Positions 36,040 to 44,861 of a stretch of 56,403 nt of DNA are shown in pieces. A program made the position numbers and the translations under genes. This DNA is from an uncultured Arenicella sp. (lineage in GTDB: Bacteria > Pseudomonadota > Gammaproteobacteria > Arenicellales > Arenicellaceae). The notes below the pieces were generated by a model. It searched no databases. It saw nothing but the letters and a program-made list of their open reading frames with translations, and was not told the DNA's origin. Numbering within the stretch: position 1 is the stretch's first letter; every line of letters begins with the position of its first letter. The stretch is from NCBI GenBank assembly GCA_937989675.1, contig CALKRK010000076.1:1-56403 (forward strand), in the 5' to 3' direction.

Positions 36040-36858
36040 ATGAACGCGATAAGAAGATTCGCAGCGTCAAAGCTGTTTGACAACATTATCATCGGCCTGA
36101 TTTTGTTCACCGCTGCGATCATCGGTTTTGAGGCATTTCCACAATGGATGAACCCGCAGATTGAGGCATGGTTTAATCTGGCTCATCGAGTTGTACTTGG
36201 GGCGTTTATTCTTGAAGCAGCAATAAAGTTAATAGCAAACTGGCCCCGGCCACAAGACTATTTCAAAAATGGTTGGAACTGCTTTGATTTCAGTTTAATT
36301 GTGCTCTCATTGCTACCGATTGCTAGCGAATTTGCCATGTTGGGTCGAGTATTGCGCTTGTTGCGTGTACTGCGCCTTATCAACGCCTTTCCCGAGCTGA
36401 GGCTGATTGTTGAAACACTGGTGCGCTCGATCCCGTCAATGTTCCATATCACCATATTAATGGGGCTTTTGTTTTTTATCTATGCGGTATTGGGTTTCCA
36501 CCTATTTCATGAGCATGACCCAACCCATTGGCGCGACTTAAGCTACGCAGTACTTACCTTATTCAGAATCGTCACGCTCGAAGACTGGACCGACGTAATG
36601 TATAAGGCCATGGAGCTGTCACCTTTTTATGCAGCCTACTTTGTTAGCTTTGTAATTGTCGGAACCTTTGTGGTAGTCAACTTATTTATTGCCGTGGTTA
36701 TTAACAACTTGGATGAAGCCAAATACGCGCATCTCAAGAAACTTGAGCATCCAGAACTACATGACCAACTGCTGCAAACGTTAGTTGGTACCAAAGCCAG
36801 TATCGAAAACCTTGAGCAACAACTGAACGCCTTAAAAGAGAATACTCAAGGCAAGTAA
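36040..36858 (+). CDS. Bacterial voltage-gated ion channel, possibly Ca2+-selective
   Basis: Six membrane segments in the NaChBac/NavAb layout. S4 carries four arginines at every third position (Arg103, 106, 109, 112 in GRVLRLLRVLRL), the voltage sensor. The pore loop reads TLEDWTD (179-185). NavAb has TLESWSM and the engineered calcium channel CavAb TLDDWSD, so this filter has the acidic residues at two of the three engineered positions. A C-terminal coiled coil (ASIENLEQQLNALKEN) fits the tetramerisation domain. Inner membrane. The next gene starts three bases after its stop. Confidence 0.9.
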   Translation: MNAIRRFAASKLFDNIIIGLILFTAAIIGFEAFPQWMNPQIEAWFNLAHRVVLGAFILEAAIKLIANWPRPQDYFKNGWNCFDFSLIVLSLLPIASEFAMLGRVLRLLRVLRLINAFPELRLIVETLVRSIPSMFHITILMGLLFFIYAVLGFHLFHEHDPTHWRDLSYAVLTLFRIVTLEDWTDVMYKAMELSPFYAAYFVSFVIVGTFVVVNLFIAVVINNLDEAKYAHLKKLEHPELHDQLLQTLVGTKASIENLEQQLNALKENTQGK

Positions 36859-36860
36859 TC

Positions 36861-37547
36861 ATGCAAACCATACCAGTACAAAACTTAGCACTGGTTCTGG
36901 TTCCCGCATTGCTTGTGGTGCTTATCTTGTGGCGATGGCGCGCAGGCCCCAATACGGCTATCTATGCTTTAGCGCGCATGATTCTGCAACTGTGTTTAAT
37001 TGGTTTTGCACTTACGTACCTGTTTGCGACTCAGCTAGCTGGGCTGGTTATGGCAGTACTCGCGCTAATGCTAATGATCTCTTCTTGGATCGCGCTTCGG
37101 TCGGTGCCTGAACGTCGTAAAGAACTGTACTTCAAGGCCTTGCTTGCTACCTTCTTGGTTAACATTAGCCTTCTAGCATTGATCACTCAGGGTGTGCTTG
37201 TCAGTAGGCCTTGGTACGACCCAAGTTTGGTTATTCCTTTAGCAGGCATGGTATTCGCCGTGGGGATGAACGCGATCAGTCTGTTTGCCGAGAGATACTT
37301 CTCAGAATCCCGCCAGCACTCGGATGAGAAAGCACGCAATATTGCTTATCGTGCCACGTTAATTCCGACAATCAACTCGCTGTTCGCCGTCGGACTAGTC
37401 TCCCTTCCTGGGATGATGACCGGGCAAATTTTGTCAGGTGTATCGCCACTTATTGCCGTCCGTTATCAAATTATGGTGATGTTAATGCTGTTTGCCTCTT
37501 CAGGTCTAACCGCCGCTATGTTTTATACCTTGATTCGTCGCAAGTAA
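36861..37547 (+). CDS. fetB: FetB-like (UPF0014) ABC permease
   Basis: 228 residues with about six to seven membrane spans and the family motif SLPGMMTGQILSGVSPLIAVRYQIMVM near the C-terminus. E. coli FetB pairs with the ATPase FetA in iron export. No ATPase gene is adjacent here: the gene sits right after the ion channel with no gap. Either the partner ATPase is elsewhere or the permease works with another one. Confidence 0.88.
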   Translation: MQTIPVQNLALVLVPALLVVLILWRWRAGPNTAIYALARMILQLCLIGFALTYLFATQLAGLVMAVLALMLMISSWIALRSVPERRKELYFKALLATFLVNISLLALITQGVLVSRPWYDPSLVIPLAGMVFAVGMNAISLFAERYFSESRQHSDEKARNIAYRATLIPTINSLFAVGLVSLPGMMTGQILSGVSPLIAVRYQIMVMLMLFASSGLTAAMFYTLIRRK

Positions 37548-37622
37548 ACCGAGAGTTTAAGCGGCTATTAGTTCCGACGCAGCGCTGACAATTTTTGCTA
37601 TTACTACCCAATTTTCGTCATT

Positions 37623-37958
37623 ATGGACTCTTCTACTGAAGGAGTCTATTCTCAGCAACAAATCAAAATTGATAATAGCTGTCTAACTTTGCCACTCAAC
37701 TATAACCATAAAAATCTAACACCCGTGCCACACGTACTCTACTCAAAAGGCCGTTTGCGGCTAAACTTTAATCGCGAAGACTCGATTCGACAATTGTCTA
37801 GGTTGACTCACAAACCTGAAGACGAAATTATAGAGCGGTTACTAAATGGCGAACGCAAAAAGATAAAGAGTAGCGATTCTCTAGAATCGCTCTTTCGACT
37901 TAAGCGCAAGCTCGAAGCACGCGGGCTGGATGTGTATATAGAAACAGACGCTGAGTAG
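37623..37958 (+). CDS. Hypothetical 111-aa protein
   Basis: No signal peptide and no membrane span. The middle and end (LRLNFNREDSIRQLSRLTHKPEDEIIERLLNGERKKIKSSDSLESLFRLKRKLEARGLDVYIE) resemble a small domain found in some membrane proteins, with a basic patch and an LxxxGLxVxIE ending; this is a weak impression. No ribosome site is clear before the ATG. It lies alone between fetB and the secreted Ig-like gene. Confidence 0.6.
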   Translation: MDSSTEGVYSQQQIKIDNSCLTLPLNYNHKNLTPVPHVLYSKGRLRLNFNREDSIRQLSRLTHKPEDEIIERLLNGERKKIKSSDSLESLFRLKRKLEARGLDVYIETDAE

Positions 37959-38320
37959 CCGATCAATTTAATGGCCGCGCAGAATCAGTTGCCACCACGA
38001 GCCCCTTGTCAGACATTTTCGTTTCTAGACACCCATTCCACTATATAACCACCAATCCTGTAGGGATGATTATTTATCTGCCTGCTTACTAAAACAATTG
38101 GCTTTTTCATCTATTCATCACGTATGTGAATGTGATACGTTACGCGCACTTGAGAGAGATTCAGCTCAAGCGGGTTGGCAAAAATAGTGGGTAACTTTGT
38201 AGTGTGTCGTTTACTCAACGGAGTAATTTTTTGCTAGTTAAATATTTTTATATTGCACCCTATTGGCGCCCTTAGAAAGCGCTAGCAATAGCAAACATTT
38301 ATTCTACGAGGGGGATAAAT
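37959..38320. other. Leader and promoter interval of the secreted Ig-like gene
   Basis: About 360 bp without a gene. A strong ribosome site (GAGGGGG) ends it. An AT-rich stretch (TTAAATATTTTTATATT near 38238-38254) is a plausible -10 area, but I cannot place a -35. Confidence 0.5.
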
Positions 38321-40504
38321 ATGACCACCACAGCCAAGCGCTTAGCGCTTTTCGGGTTCTTGCTGCTCGTCAGCACACTTTTTCAATCAACTGCAAGTGC
38401 GACCTTTTATCGAGTTAGTAGTTATATTCACAGTAGCCACAATTACCACCATGGCTACCAATATAGTCAGCACACTGCTTACCGATATTCGAATAAATCC
38501 AGTCGACAATATATGTACTGGAGGTGCCGTTATTACGGATGCAGAATGGACTTACGCCCGGTTGCCAGAGCCGATAACTACCAAGGCCTTGTTGGTGAAT
38601 TCTTTCAGAGGAATGTTAAACACAATGATTATCAGGGTGACGCGCCTGCTTACACACGAATTGTTGCCGGGCAACTACCCCCGGGTATACACCTTCGTTA
38701 CGACGGTCTAATTGTTGGCACACCAACCAAAGCCGGCACTTATTACATCAAATACAAACTCCGAGACAAAGATGGAGACGCTTCATATTCCATTGTCACC
38801 ATCGTTATAAAAGAACCTAACCTTCTGCCAGAAGCGGTAGATGACGAGTTTCATGGCGATATTGGCATCGCATTCTCTGAGAATGTTATTGATAACGATA
38901 CTCCGGGCGATGGACCTGCCACAGCTGAACAGATAGATGGCGAATTACCTCCAGGGCTATCAATAAGCGCTGACGGCTCGTTAAGCGGCGTTCCAACAGC
39001 ATCAGGTGTATTTGTCGCAGATTACAAAATCACCGATTCAAATGGCGATACATCGAACGCTTCAATTACAATAACAATCAAAGAAACAATCAGTTATTGC
39101 CCTCAACCCGCGTTATCTGATGAGTTGCATGGTGGGTCTGATAGTCACGCGATATGGATTCCGGAAATCTCAAAAAATCTTCAATTCTTGAGCCAGCCCA
39201 ATACTAGTCGTGTACTGCCGAATGGGGATTTGACCATATTCGGCACGGTTGCTGATGGGGATATTCAATTTGACGTAACGCTGAACTACAGCGGCTACAC
39301 TGACTACAGCGATTCACCAAAGCTTGAACTGAAAAACAGCGCCTATAAAGAAAATGGCGGCCCAATAGACCCATCGACTTGGGAGTTCTATTCACATTTT
39401 TCAGCGACCTTTATCGGAACAAATGGGATCTGGGATGGTGTGAAATTAACCGCAGAATTACGCGGGCCATTGGCGCAACTTGGGCTAGGAGCTAACGGCA
39501 AAAATGGCAATCATGGCTTAGCAAATTGGTTTAATGCAACGATCAAGTCCGCTACCGGCACTCTGCCTGACGGCTTCTCGATCGATCAAACCTTAGCAGG
39601 TGATGTTAACATTGACTTGCCTGATGAATGCCCAAGAAAAATCGTAAAAACTCAATGTTCTGTGACAGCAGTACCAGATGAGTTCGGGCAATCTTCTGGC
39701 AATGGTCACTCTGTTGTCATAGTCGACACACCAAGCCGCAGACTTTCATTCGACCCAGCAGGGCAAGTCGACATCTATGACAACGGTGATATCAGTATAT
39801 CTGGTACTGTGGTCGACAATAATGATGGTTCAAAACTAGAGGTAACCTTGAACTATACTCAGGCTACCGATGTAAATGCCAACCCTAAGCTTGAGCTTAT
39901 CCCTGCAGCGTATGCCGATCAAGGCGGCCCAGTTGACCCCAGCACTTGGAACTACTTCGCTGACTTTAGTGGTGTTTTGGCTGGCCCAACAGGAGATCCG
40001 ACCTATGACGGTGTCGTATTCAACGCCACCCTACGCGATAGCATCCCTCAAATCGGAGAAGGAGCAAATGGCAAGAACATCGGCTTTGGCTTATCAAACT
40101 GGTTTGATCTTATCGTCGTCGACGCTCCAGCATCTTCAACCTTTGCTGTCGGTGACACGTTCACGGGCGATGTAAATATCGGCATAAAAGACAATTGCGA
40201 TGTCATTGTTGATAACCCAGTTGATGCGATCAACGACAGCTATACACTTAATATGGGCCAGCTACTGGAAGCAAATATTCTAGATAACGATGTCTTAGGC
40301 GACCCAAGCATAACTCTAACGTTTGATCCCGAATCGGTACCCGAAGGGTTTGCATTATCGATTGATGAAGATACTGGAGCAATAAGCGGCTCATCCTTTG
40401 AGCCGGGTACATATGTCTTCAGCTATACCATTACCGATGCCGACGGCGATACAGACACCGCTACCGTGACTATCGTCATCCTTAATAATACGCCAGATGG
40501 CTAA
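38321..40504 (+). CDS. Secreted protein with putative Ig-like domains and two copies of an unknown domain
   Basis: A signal peptide (LALFGFLLLVSTLFQSTASA) is followed by a Tyr/His/Ser-rich segment (HSSHNYHHGYQYSQHTAYRY). Then come two He_PIG/cadherin-like modules (LPPGIHLRYDGLIVGTPTKAGTY, LPPGLSISADGSLSGVPTASGVF). Two related domains of about 180 residues come next, sharing LEL..AY...GGP.DPSTW, GANGKN..G..NWF and GDVNI. A last Ig-like module (ISGSSFEPGTYVFSYTITDADGDTD) ends the protein. Probably surface or extracellular adhesion. Followed by a strong terminator. Confidence 0.78.
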   Translation: MTTTAKRLALFGFLLLVSTLFQSTASATFYRVSSYIHSSHNYHHGYQYSQHTAYRYSNKSSRQYMYWRCRYYGCRMDLRPVARADNYQGLVGEFFQRNVKHNDYQGDAPAYTRIVAGQLPPGIHLRYDGLIVGTPTKAGTYYIKYKLRDKDGDASYSIVTIVIKEPNLLPEAVDDEFHGDIGIAFSENVIDNDTPGDGPATAEQIDGELPPGLSISADGSLSGVPTASGVFVADYKITDSNGDTSNASITITIKETISYCPQPALSDELHGGSDSHAIWIPEISKNLQFLSQPNTSRVLPNGDLTIFGTVADGDIQFDVTLNYSGYTDYSDSPKLELKNSAYKENGGPIDPSTWEFYSHFSATFIGTNGIWDGVKLTAELRGPLAQLGLGANGKNGNHGLANWFNATIKSATGTLPDGFSIDQTLAGDVNIDLPDECPRKIVKTQCSVTAVPDEFGQSSGNGHSVVIVDTPSRRLSFDPAGQVDIYDNGDISISGTVVDNNDGSKLEVTLNYTQATDVNANPKLELIPAAYADQGGPVDPSTWNYFADFSGVLAGPTGDPTYDGVVFNATLRDSIPQIGEGANGKNIGFGLSNWFDLIVVDAPASSTFAVGDTFTGDVNIGIKDNCDVIVDNPVDAINDSYTLNMGQLLEANILDNDVLGDPSITLTFDPESVPEGFALSIDEDTGAISGSSFEPGTYVFSYTITDADGDTDTATVTIVILNNTPDG

Positions 40505-40529
40505 ATTTAATTTATTACCTACAAAAAAA

Positions 40530-40555
40530 CCACGACTCATGTCGTGGTTTTTTTT
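40530..40555 (+). terminator. Rho-independent terminator after the Ig-like gene
   Basis: CCACGAC (40530-40536), loop TCAT, GTCGTGG (40541-40547), then eight T. The A-run on the left makes it usable for the convergent protease gene too. Confidence 0.9.
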
Positions 40556-40597
40556 GTTCGATTCTACTAACAATCGATTGATTGAAACTCGAACGTT

Positions 40598-41602
40598 TTA
40601 CTCGTCCAGAATAATTGGCAAGATAGGCGTTATTGTCACGCCCTGATCTGCTTCAACAAAAATACTGCCTGGAGACTCCCTGCGAATAAACGACTCCATG
40701 GCACTTACTCTTGCATACGCTTGAGAGCCCCTTTGAGCTTCACACGTTTGAAAACCAAAGCTCACAGTGCCGACAATGGTCGTCCGACCATCTATATTAA
40801 AAAGTAACGGGCCACCGCTGTCACCACTGCACGAACCGCGACCGCTGTTTGCTTGCCCGGCGCAGATCATTCTATCTGTGATTGGTGTAATACCAGCCGC
40901 CTGGCTCCATAAGCGATTACATTCTGAATTACTTATTACAACAGCAGACGTTTCTCGAAGCACCGACGAGTCCGTCACGGGGTTAGTTGACGTCAAGCCA
41001 ACGCCAATAACGCGTGTCGATTCTCCAACAAACTTATCACTCCCAACATGAATACCGATACTCGGCGCCAAACTATTACGAGTCATCGTCAAGACAGCAA
41101 TGTCTGCGTCAAAACGAACAGATGAGTAAGCTGGGTGTCGGGCGACGCGATTGAGTCGAAAAAAATCATTCGCGGTAATGGAATCATTAAAACTATAGAA
41201 GTTCGTTAGAAGAAAATAGCTGGAGGCGGAGTTCTCGGAGCAATGTGCCGCGGTAAGAACCTTATTTCTAGCAATCAGTGTTCCACCACAAATCCCGGTA
41301 ATATTGCCTCGTCCATCAGTGAGAATAACCAATGTAAATTCACGATAACGACCACGCCCTGCTGGAGTTCCACCAATAATAAAGGGCGTTGCTCCTAAAG
41401 AACCTTCCTGCGCTTTGTCTTGCAACTCCTCGGCCAACTCTGATATCGAAGGGTAAACCGCACCGGCACGCGAGCCTACTGACTTTAATGCCGAGGAAAG
41501 CTGTGTTGCAACTTTCTCGCCATTCGTATTCGCGAACGAGCCTTGTGTTATGGTCAGTGCGGCCAACACCCAAATTACACGGCCAAATTGCATCTTTCTC
41601 AT
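40598..41602 (-). CDS. Secreted trypsin-like serine protease (S1)
   Basis: A signal peptide (VIWVLAALTITQGSFA) and a short propeptide precede the mature start (FIIGGTPAG). The triad is visible: His120 (LTAAHC), Asp167 (DADIAVL), Ser262 (GDSGGPLLF). Cys pairs match the S1 pattern. GSCSGDSGGP has no Asp six before Ser (the residue is in RGSCSG), so the primary specificity may not be tryptic. 334 residues, with a short extra C-terminus. Extracellular. Confidence 0.93.
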   Translation of the reverse strand: MRKMQFGRVIWVLAALTITQGSFANTNGEKVATQLSSALKSVGSRAGAVYPSISELAEELQDKAQEGSLGATPFIIGGTPAGRGRYREFTLVILTDGRGNITGICGGTLIARNKVLTAAHCSENSASSYFLLTNFYSFNDSITANDFFRLNRVARHPAYSSVRFDADIAVLTMTRNSLAPSIGIHVGSDKFVGESTRVIGVGLTSTNPVTDSSVLRETSAVVISNSECNRLWSQAAGITPITDRMICAGQANSGRGSCSGDSGGPLLFNIDGRTTIVGTVSFGFQTCEAQRGSQAYARVSAMESFIRRESPGSIFVEADQGVTITPILPIILDE

Positions 41603-41964
41603 AGATTAAACCTTTACTAAGTTGGAGTTATGGTAATTACAGGTGAGCCACACAGGAACTAGGGCGAGACATCATAATAACTAGACCGTTAGTTTGGTCG
41701 CCTTATTGCCCTTTAAACTATTCTATAGCGCAAAGAATCCTTACCCTGCATCTCGCAAGACCGGCCGATAAAAACAAACGATAAATATAGTTAAAGGCTT
41801 CGAACAAAACCATCGAGTTCCCTACCCACCTACTCCGCACAAAAGCGGAAAACCGAGAAAATTATACTTTTTCTGAGTGCTCTAGGCTAATGAACAATCT
41901 TAATAATTAAAAATACAGTCTACTGAAGTTTGCAAAATAGCCGATTAGCTTGACAATCGTAGCC
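41603..41964. other. Non-coding interval between the protease and the GH5 gene
   Basis: About 360 bp, AT-rich. It carries the protease promoter and, at its right edge, an inverted repeat (AGCCCTA 41961-41967, TAGGGCT 41975-41981) that overlaps the end of the GH5 gene. No T-run follows on the minus strand. Confidence 0.45.
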
Positions 41965-43056
41965 CTACTGGAGATAGGGCTCCAGTGCGTCCATTAGCGG
42001 AGAGTCACTGCCATCATTACGCGGCTCTATTGACAAGGGGTAATCGCCCCACCAAGGGCCGGCTGCCCAGTAAGCCCAGCCAACCCAAACATCGGTGTTG
42101 TCATCAATATGATCTAGTGCACTACTCATTGCATTGATGCATCGTGGTGTATTAACAATTCCAAACTCACCTAAAAATCCCTTCATCTTGTGTTGCTTTA
42201 GCCATGCAGTGAATTCGATCAAACGATCTTGCCCAACTGAATCGCTAACACACCCCTCGCCCTGATACCGACCAGAACCATTAGAATCAAAATATTGATG
42301 CACCTCGATCACAAATCGCTCGGCTGGGTCGCGCACTCCGCGCATCACCTGGGCGTTGGGGGTTCCATACCAATCTTGACTCCAAGTGAAAGCTCCCGTG
42401 TATGCATTGCCGGGCACGAATATCCAATTGTTTGCACCTTCGGCTCGAATGGCTGCAATTGCTGAATTTGCAGCACTTAACCAAACCTCGGTTGGCATAT
42501 CGTGAGGTTCGTTCATTAAGCCAAATATAACGCGAGGGTTGTTCTTAAAGAGGCGTGCCAATCGTGACCAAAAATCAGCAAAATCCGCATTATCGACACC
42601 GCTACCCTCTAACCCAATAACTTGATCATAATAACGAGCATAATTATGTGGATCTAACACTACGTAAGCACCCTTGGCTGTGCTTTGGGTAACAAAATCG
42701 ACCAAGCGTTGCTGCTCAAGAGAGTCGAATGCCGCTTGTTTGGAATGCTGCAAACGCTCCCAAGTAAATGGCAGACGAATCACACGCATGCCCTTGGCCA
42801 TAAAATAGTCCACCTCTCCTTGGTTTGGATAAATATAGTCGCGCCCGAATGTGGCCGGGTACACCACAGGCCCGAACTCAGCACCCGCCAAATTCACACC
42901 ACGTAGAAACGGCAGTGTGCCGCTCTCACCTTGAGGTTCATTCGTTCGAGCAGGAATCACTACAACGAGATCATCCAATGGAATAACCGTGGTAGCGCTA
43001 GATACAAATAGGCCCGAGACAACAATAACCACGAGCAAGATAACAGCTTTTTTCAT
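41965..43056 (-). CDS. Glycoside hydrolase family 5 endoglucanase
   Basis: An uncleaved or cleaved N-terminal hydrophobic segment (AVILLVVIVVSGLFVSSA) points to export. The catalytic domain starts at LRGVNLAGAEFG and carries the GH5 residues: RLPFTWERL, acid/base Glu183 in LMNEPH, HQYFDSNGSG and nucleophile Glu297 in LGEFG. The family hydrolyses beta-1,4-glucans or related mannans; the exact substrate is not visible. 363 residues, no carbohydrate-binding module. It stands alone. Confidence 0.92.
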   Translation of the reverse strand: MKKAVILLVVIVVSGLFVSSATTVIPLDDLVVVIPARTNEPQGESGTLPFLRGVNLAGAEFGPVVYPATFGRDYIYPNQGEVDYFMAKGMRVIRLPFTWERLQHSKQAAFDSLEQQRLVDFVTQSTAKGAYVVLDPHNYARYYDQVIGLEGSGVDNADFADFWSRLARLFKNNPRVIFGLMNEPHDMPTEVWLSAANSAIAAIRAEGANNWIFVPGNAYTGAFTWSQDWYGTPNAQVMRGVRDPAERFVIEVHQYFDSNGSGRYQGEGCVSDSVGQDRLIEFTAWLKQHKMKGFLGEFGIVNTPRCINAMSSALDHIDDNTDVWVGWAYWAAGPWWGDYPLSIEPRNDGSDSPLMDALEPYLQ

Positions 43057-43156
43057 CTGACTAGTTTAACGCAAACCGTCAACAAAAAGCTCGACCAAGC
43101 TTGATAAAGCAAATGAGCTCAGTACTTTAGAACCAATAAAGCGATCAGGGGACTAA

Positions 43157-43471
43157 TCAATCACGATGCCACTCTCGATAAGATTCCCCGGTTGGGCCAA
43201 CAACCTTCGCGTCTAGCGAATTCGCTAATTCCACCATTTTTTTCAGCATGGGTTTTGAGGGTGTGTCGACATCAATGTTGCCGTTTGACCAAATCATTTG
43301 TTCTGAAGTTTTAGCGCCATCAAATATGGCTGAACCACTATCGCCCTCGTTAACAATAAATGAAAACGCGTCGTCTCGTTCAACAACGGCCAACCAATCC
43401 CTTAGCGCTATTTCTCCAGCACGATCCTTATGCTGACCGCTCCGTTTAATATATAGGTGATAACTCATCAA
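43157..43471 (-). CDS. Hypothetical 104-aa protein
   Basis: No signal peptide, no membrane span and no family I recognise. The text reads as a compact alpha/beta domain (HLYIKRSGQHKDRAGEIALRDWLAVVERDDAF, ANSLDAKVVGPTGESYREW). The second Met is an equally likely start. It is probably a single-gene unit, convergent to nothing close. Confidence 0.6.
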   Translation of the reverse strand: MMSYHLYIKRSGQHKDRAGEIALRDWLAVVERDDAFSFIVNEGDSGSAIFDGAKTSEQMIWSNGNIDVDTPSKPMLKKMVELANSLDAKVVGPTGESYREWHRD

Positions 43472-43781
43472 ACTACCTCACTCGGGTACATGTAGATAAT
43501 AATCACCCCTACCGTTTGAACTCTAAATTAGTCGCCGTGCAAATTCTGTAAAATTAAAAAAAAATAATGGCGAACTCTAGCGATACCTATCATGTCGTCT
43601 GCGCCGTAGCCATACCGGCCAATCTAGTCAAATCCTTGAAACACCATCAAAACACAAACCATGAAATTGCCATAAATAAGTAGATGAACTAACCTTAATG
43701 TGCCCTCATATTATCAAACACAGGGGAATAGAAAGGATCTCAATGACTGAGCAAAATAACTTATAAACACAGGAGTCACTT
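43472..43781. other. Upstream region of the SPFH gene
   Basis: 310 bp with an AT-rich stretch (AAAATTAAAAAAAAATAATGG near 43550). It contains the seven-codon mini-ORF described separately. No other structure is clear. Confidence 0.5.
43743..43766 (+). CDS. Seven-codon mini-ORF (MTEQNNL) before the SPFH gene
   Basis: ATG ACT GAG CAA AAT AAC TTA TAA, preceded by AAGGAT at a workable distance and ending 15 bp before the SPFH ATG, whose own site (AGGAG) lies between. It could be a leader peptide that controls or couples translation. It is too short for family evidence. Confidence 0.35.
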   Translation: MTEQNNL

Positions 43782-44726
43782 ATGTTTCAAAACATTCAGT
43801 TAATCGCAATAATCGCCGTTATCGCCTCGATTATTGTTCTTGTAATCGGCCGACAGGGGTCGCCAATAGGGGCATTTCGGGGTTTGGCAAAAACCATCGT
43901 TGCACCCGCATTATTGGTATTCATCGCCCTTTTTTGCGTACAGCAAGTCCCAGCAGGCCACGTTAAGGTCGCCACCTTGTTCGGTAAAGTTCAGGACAAT
44001 GTCTACGCTGAAGGTTTGCACTTTCCTGTAAACCCTCTTTATGCGTGGAACGAATACGATGTACGTCAAAAAACACTTAAGTTCGACAAGATGGGAGTGC
44101 CTTCTCAAGATCAGTTAATCTCACACTTTGATGTATCACTACAATATCGATTGATGGGCTCGCGAGCACCGGAAGTTAAAAAGAACACTGGTACAGCTAA
44201 TGACGTAGTACAAATTCATGTAGTGCCCTACTTCCGCTCACTGATTCGTGAGCAAGGTAAAACCGTGGCGAACGCCGAGGAATTCTACTCAGAATCCGTG
44301 CAAAATCGTATGCAAGTCGAAATGATGCAGGCACTAACCAACAAACTCGAGCCAATTGGTATCGAAATGCAAGGCATCTTGATTCGCAACGTTAAGCTAC
44401 CGCCGTTTATCGCCACCGCTGTTGAAGACAAAAAGCGGCGCGAACAGGAAGCCGAAAAACAAAAGGCCGAGCTTAAGCGGTTTACGACTGAGCAAGAACA
44501 AAAAATTGCAACAGCCAACGCCGAATTTGAAGCTGCAAAACTGGAAGAACAAAAGATTCGTTTATTAGCCGACGCCGAGGCCTACAAAATAGAAAAAATA
44601 AACAAGGCGGCGCAACAAAGCCCGGCCTATATCCAGTTAAAGCAAATCGAAGCTTGGAATGGTATCTTGCCAAAGTACGTCGGTGGCGAAAATATGCCGA
44701 TTTTGGACTTGCGTGCTAACAATTAA
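43782..44726 (+). CDS. SPFH/prohibitin-family membrane protein
   Basis: Two hydrophobic segments at the N-terminus (LIAIIAVIASIIVLVIG; IVAPALLVFIALFCV) precede a PHB/Band-7 domain (VPAGHVKVATLFGKV...LHFPVNPLYAWNEYDVRQ) and a long coiled coil (KKRREQEAEKQKAELKRF...). This is the prohibitin-like layout: ring oligomers at membranes, linked to membrane quality control. C-terminal LKQIEAWNGILPKYVGGENMPIL is typical of the branch. AGGAG lies seven bases before the ATG. Confidence 0.9.
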   Translation: MFQNIQLIAIIAVIASIIVLVIGRQGSPIGAFRGLAKTIVAPALLVFIALFCVQQVPAGHVKVATLFGKVQDNVYAEGLHFPVNPLYAWNEYDVRQKTLKFDKMGVPSQDQLISHFDVSLQYRLMGSRAPEVKKNTGTANDVVQIHVVPYFRSLIREQGKTVANAEEFYSESVQNRMQVEMMQALTNKLEPIGIEMQGILIRNVKLPPFIATAVEDKKRREQEAEKQKAELKRFTTEQEQKIATANAEFEAAKLEEQKIRLLADAEAYKIEKINKAAQQSPAYIQLKQIEAWNGILPKYVGGENMPILDLRANN

Positions 44727-44772
44727 GTTTAACCGTCACATAGAGACCGAGAAGCTGACAACCTAAAGCAAC

Positions 44773-44806
44773 AAAGGCTTGTCATACTAATTTATGACAA
44801 GCCTTT
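44773..44806. terminator. Bidirectional terminator between SPFH and TonB-receptor genes
   Basis: AAAGGCTTGTCAT (44773-44785) and ATGACAAGCCTTT (44794-44806) form a 13-bp stem with an 8-base loop between two convergent genes. T- and A-rich ends serve both directions. Confidence 0.85.
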
Positions 44807-44861
44807 ATTAAACTTAAACCTCCCACGATTTATCGAATAAACCGTGCGAACTTAGTCTGCG

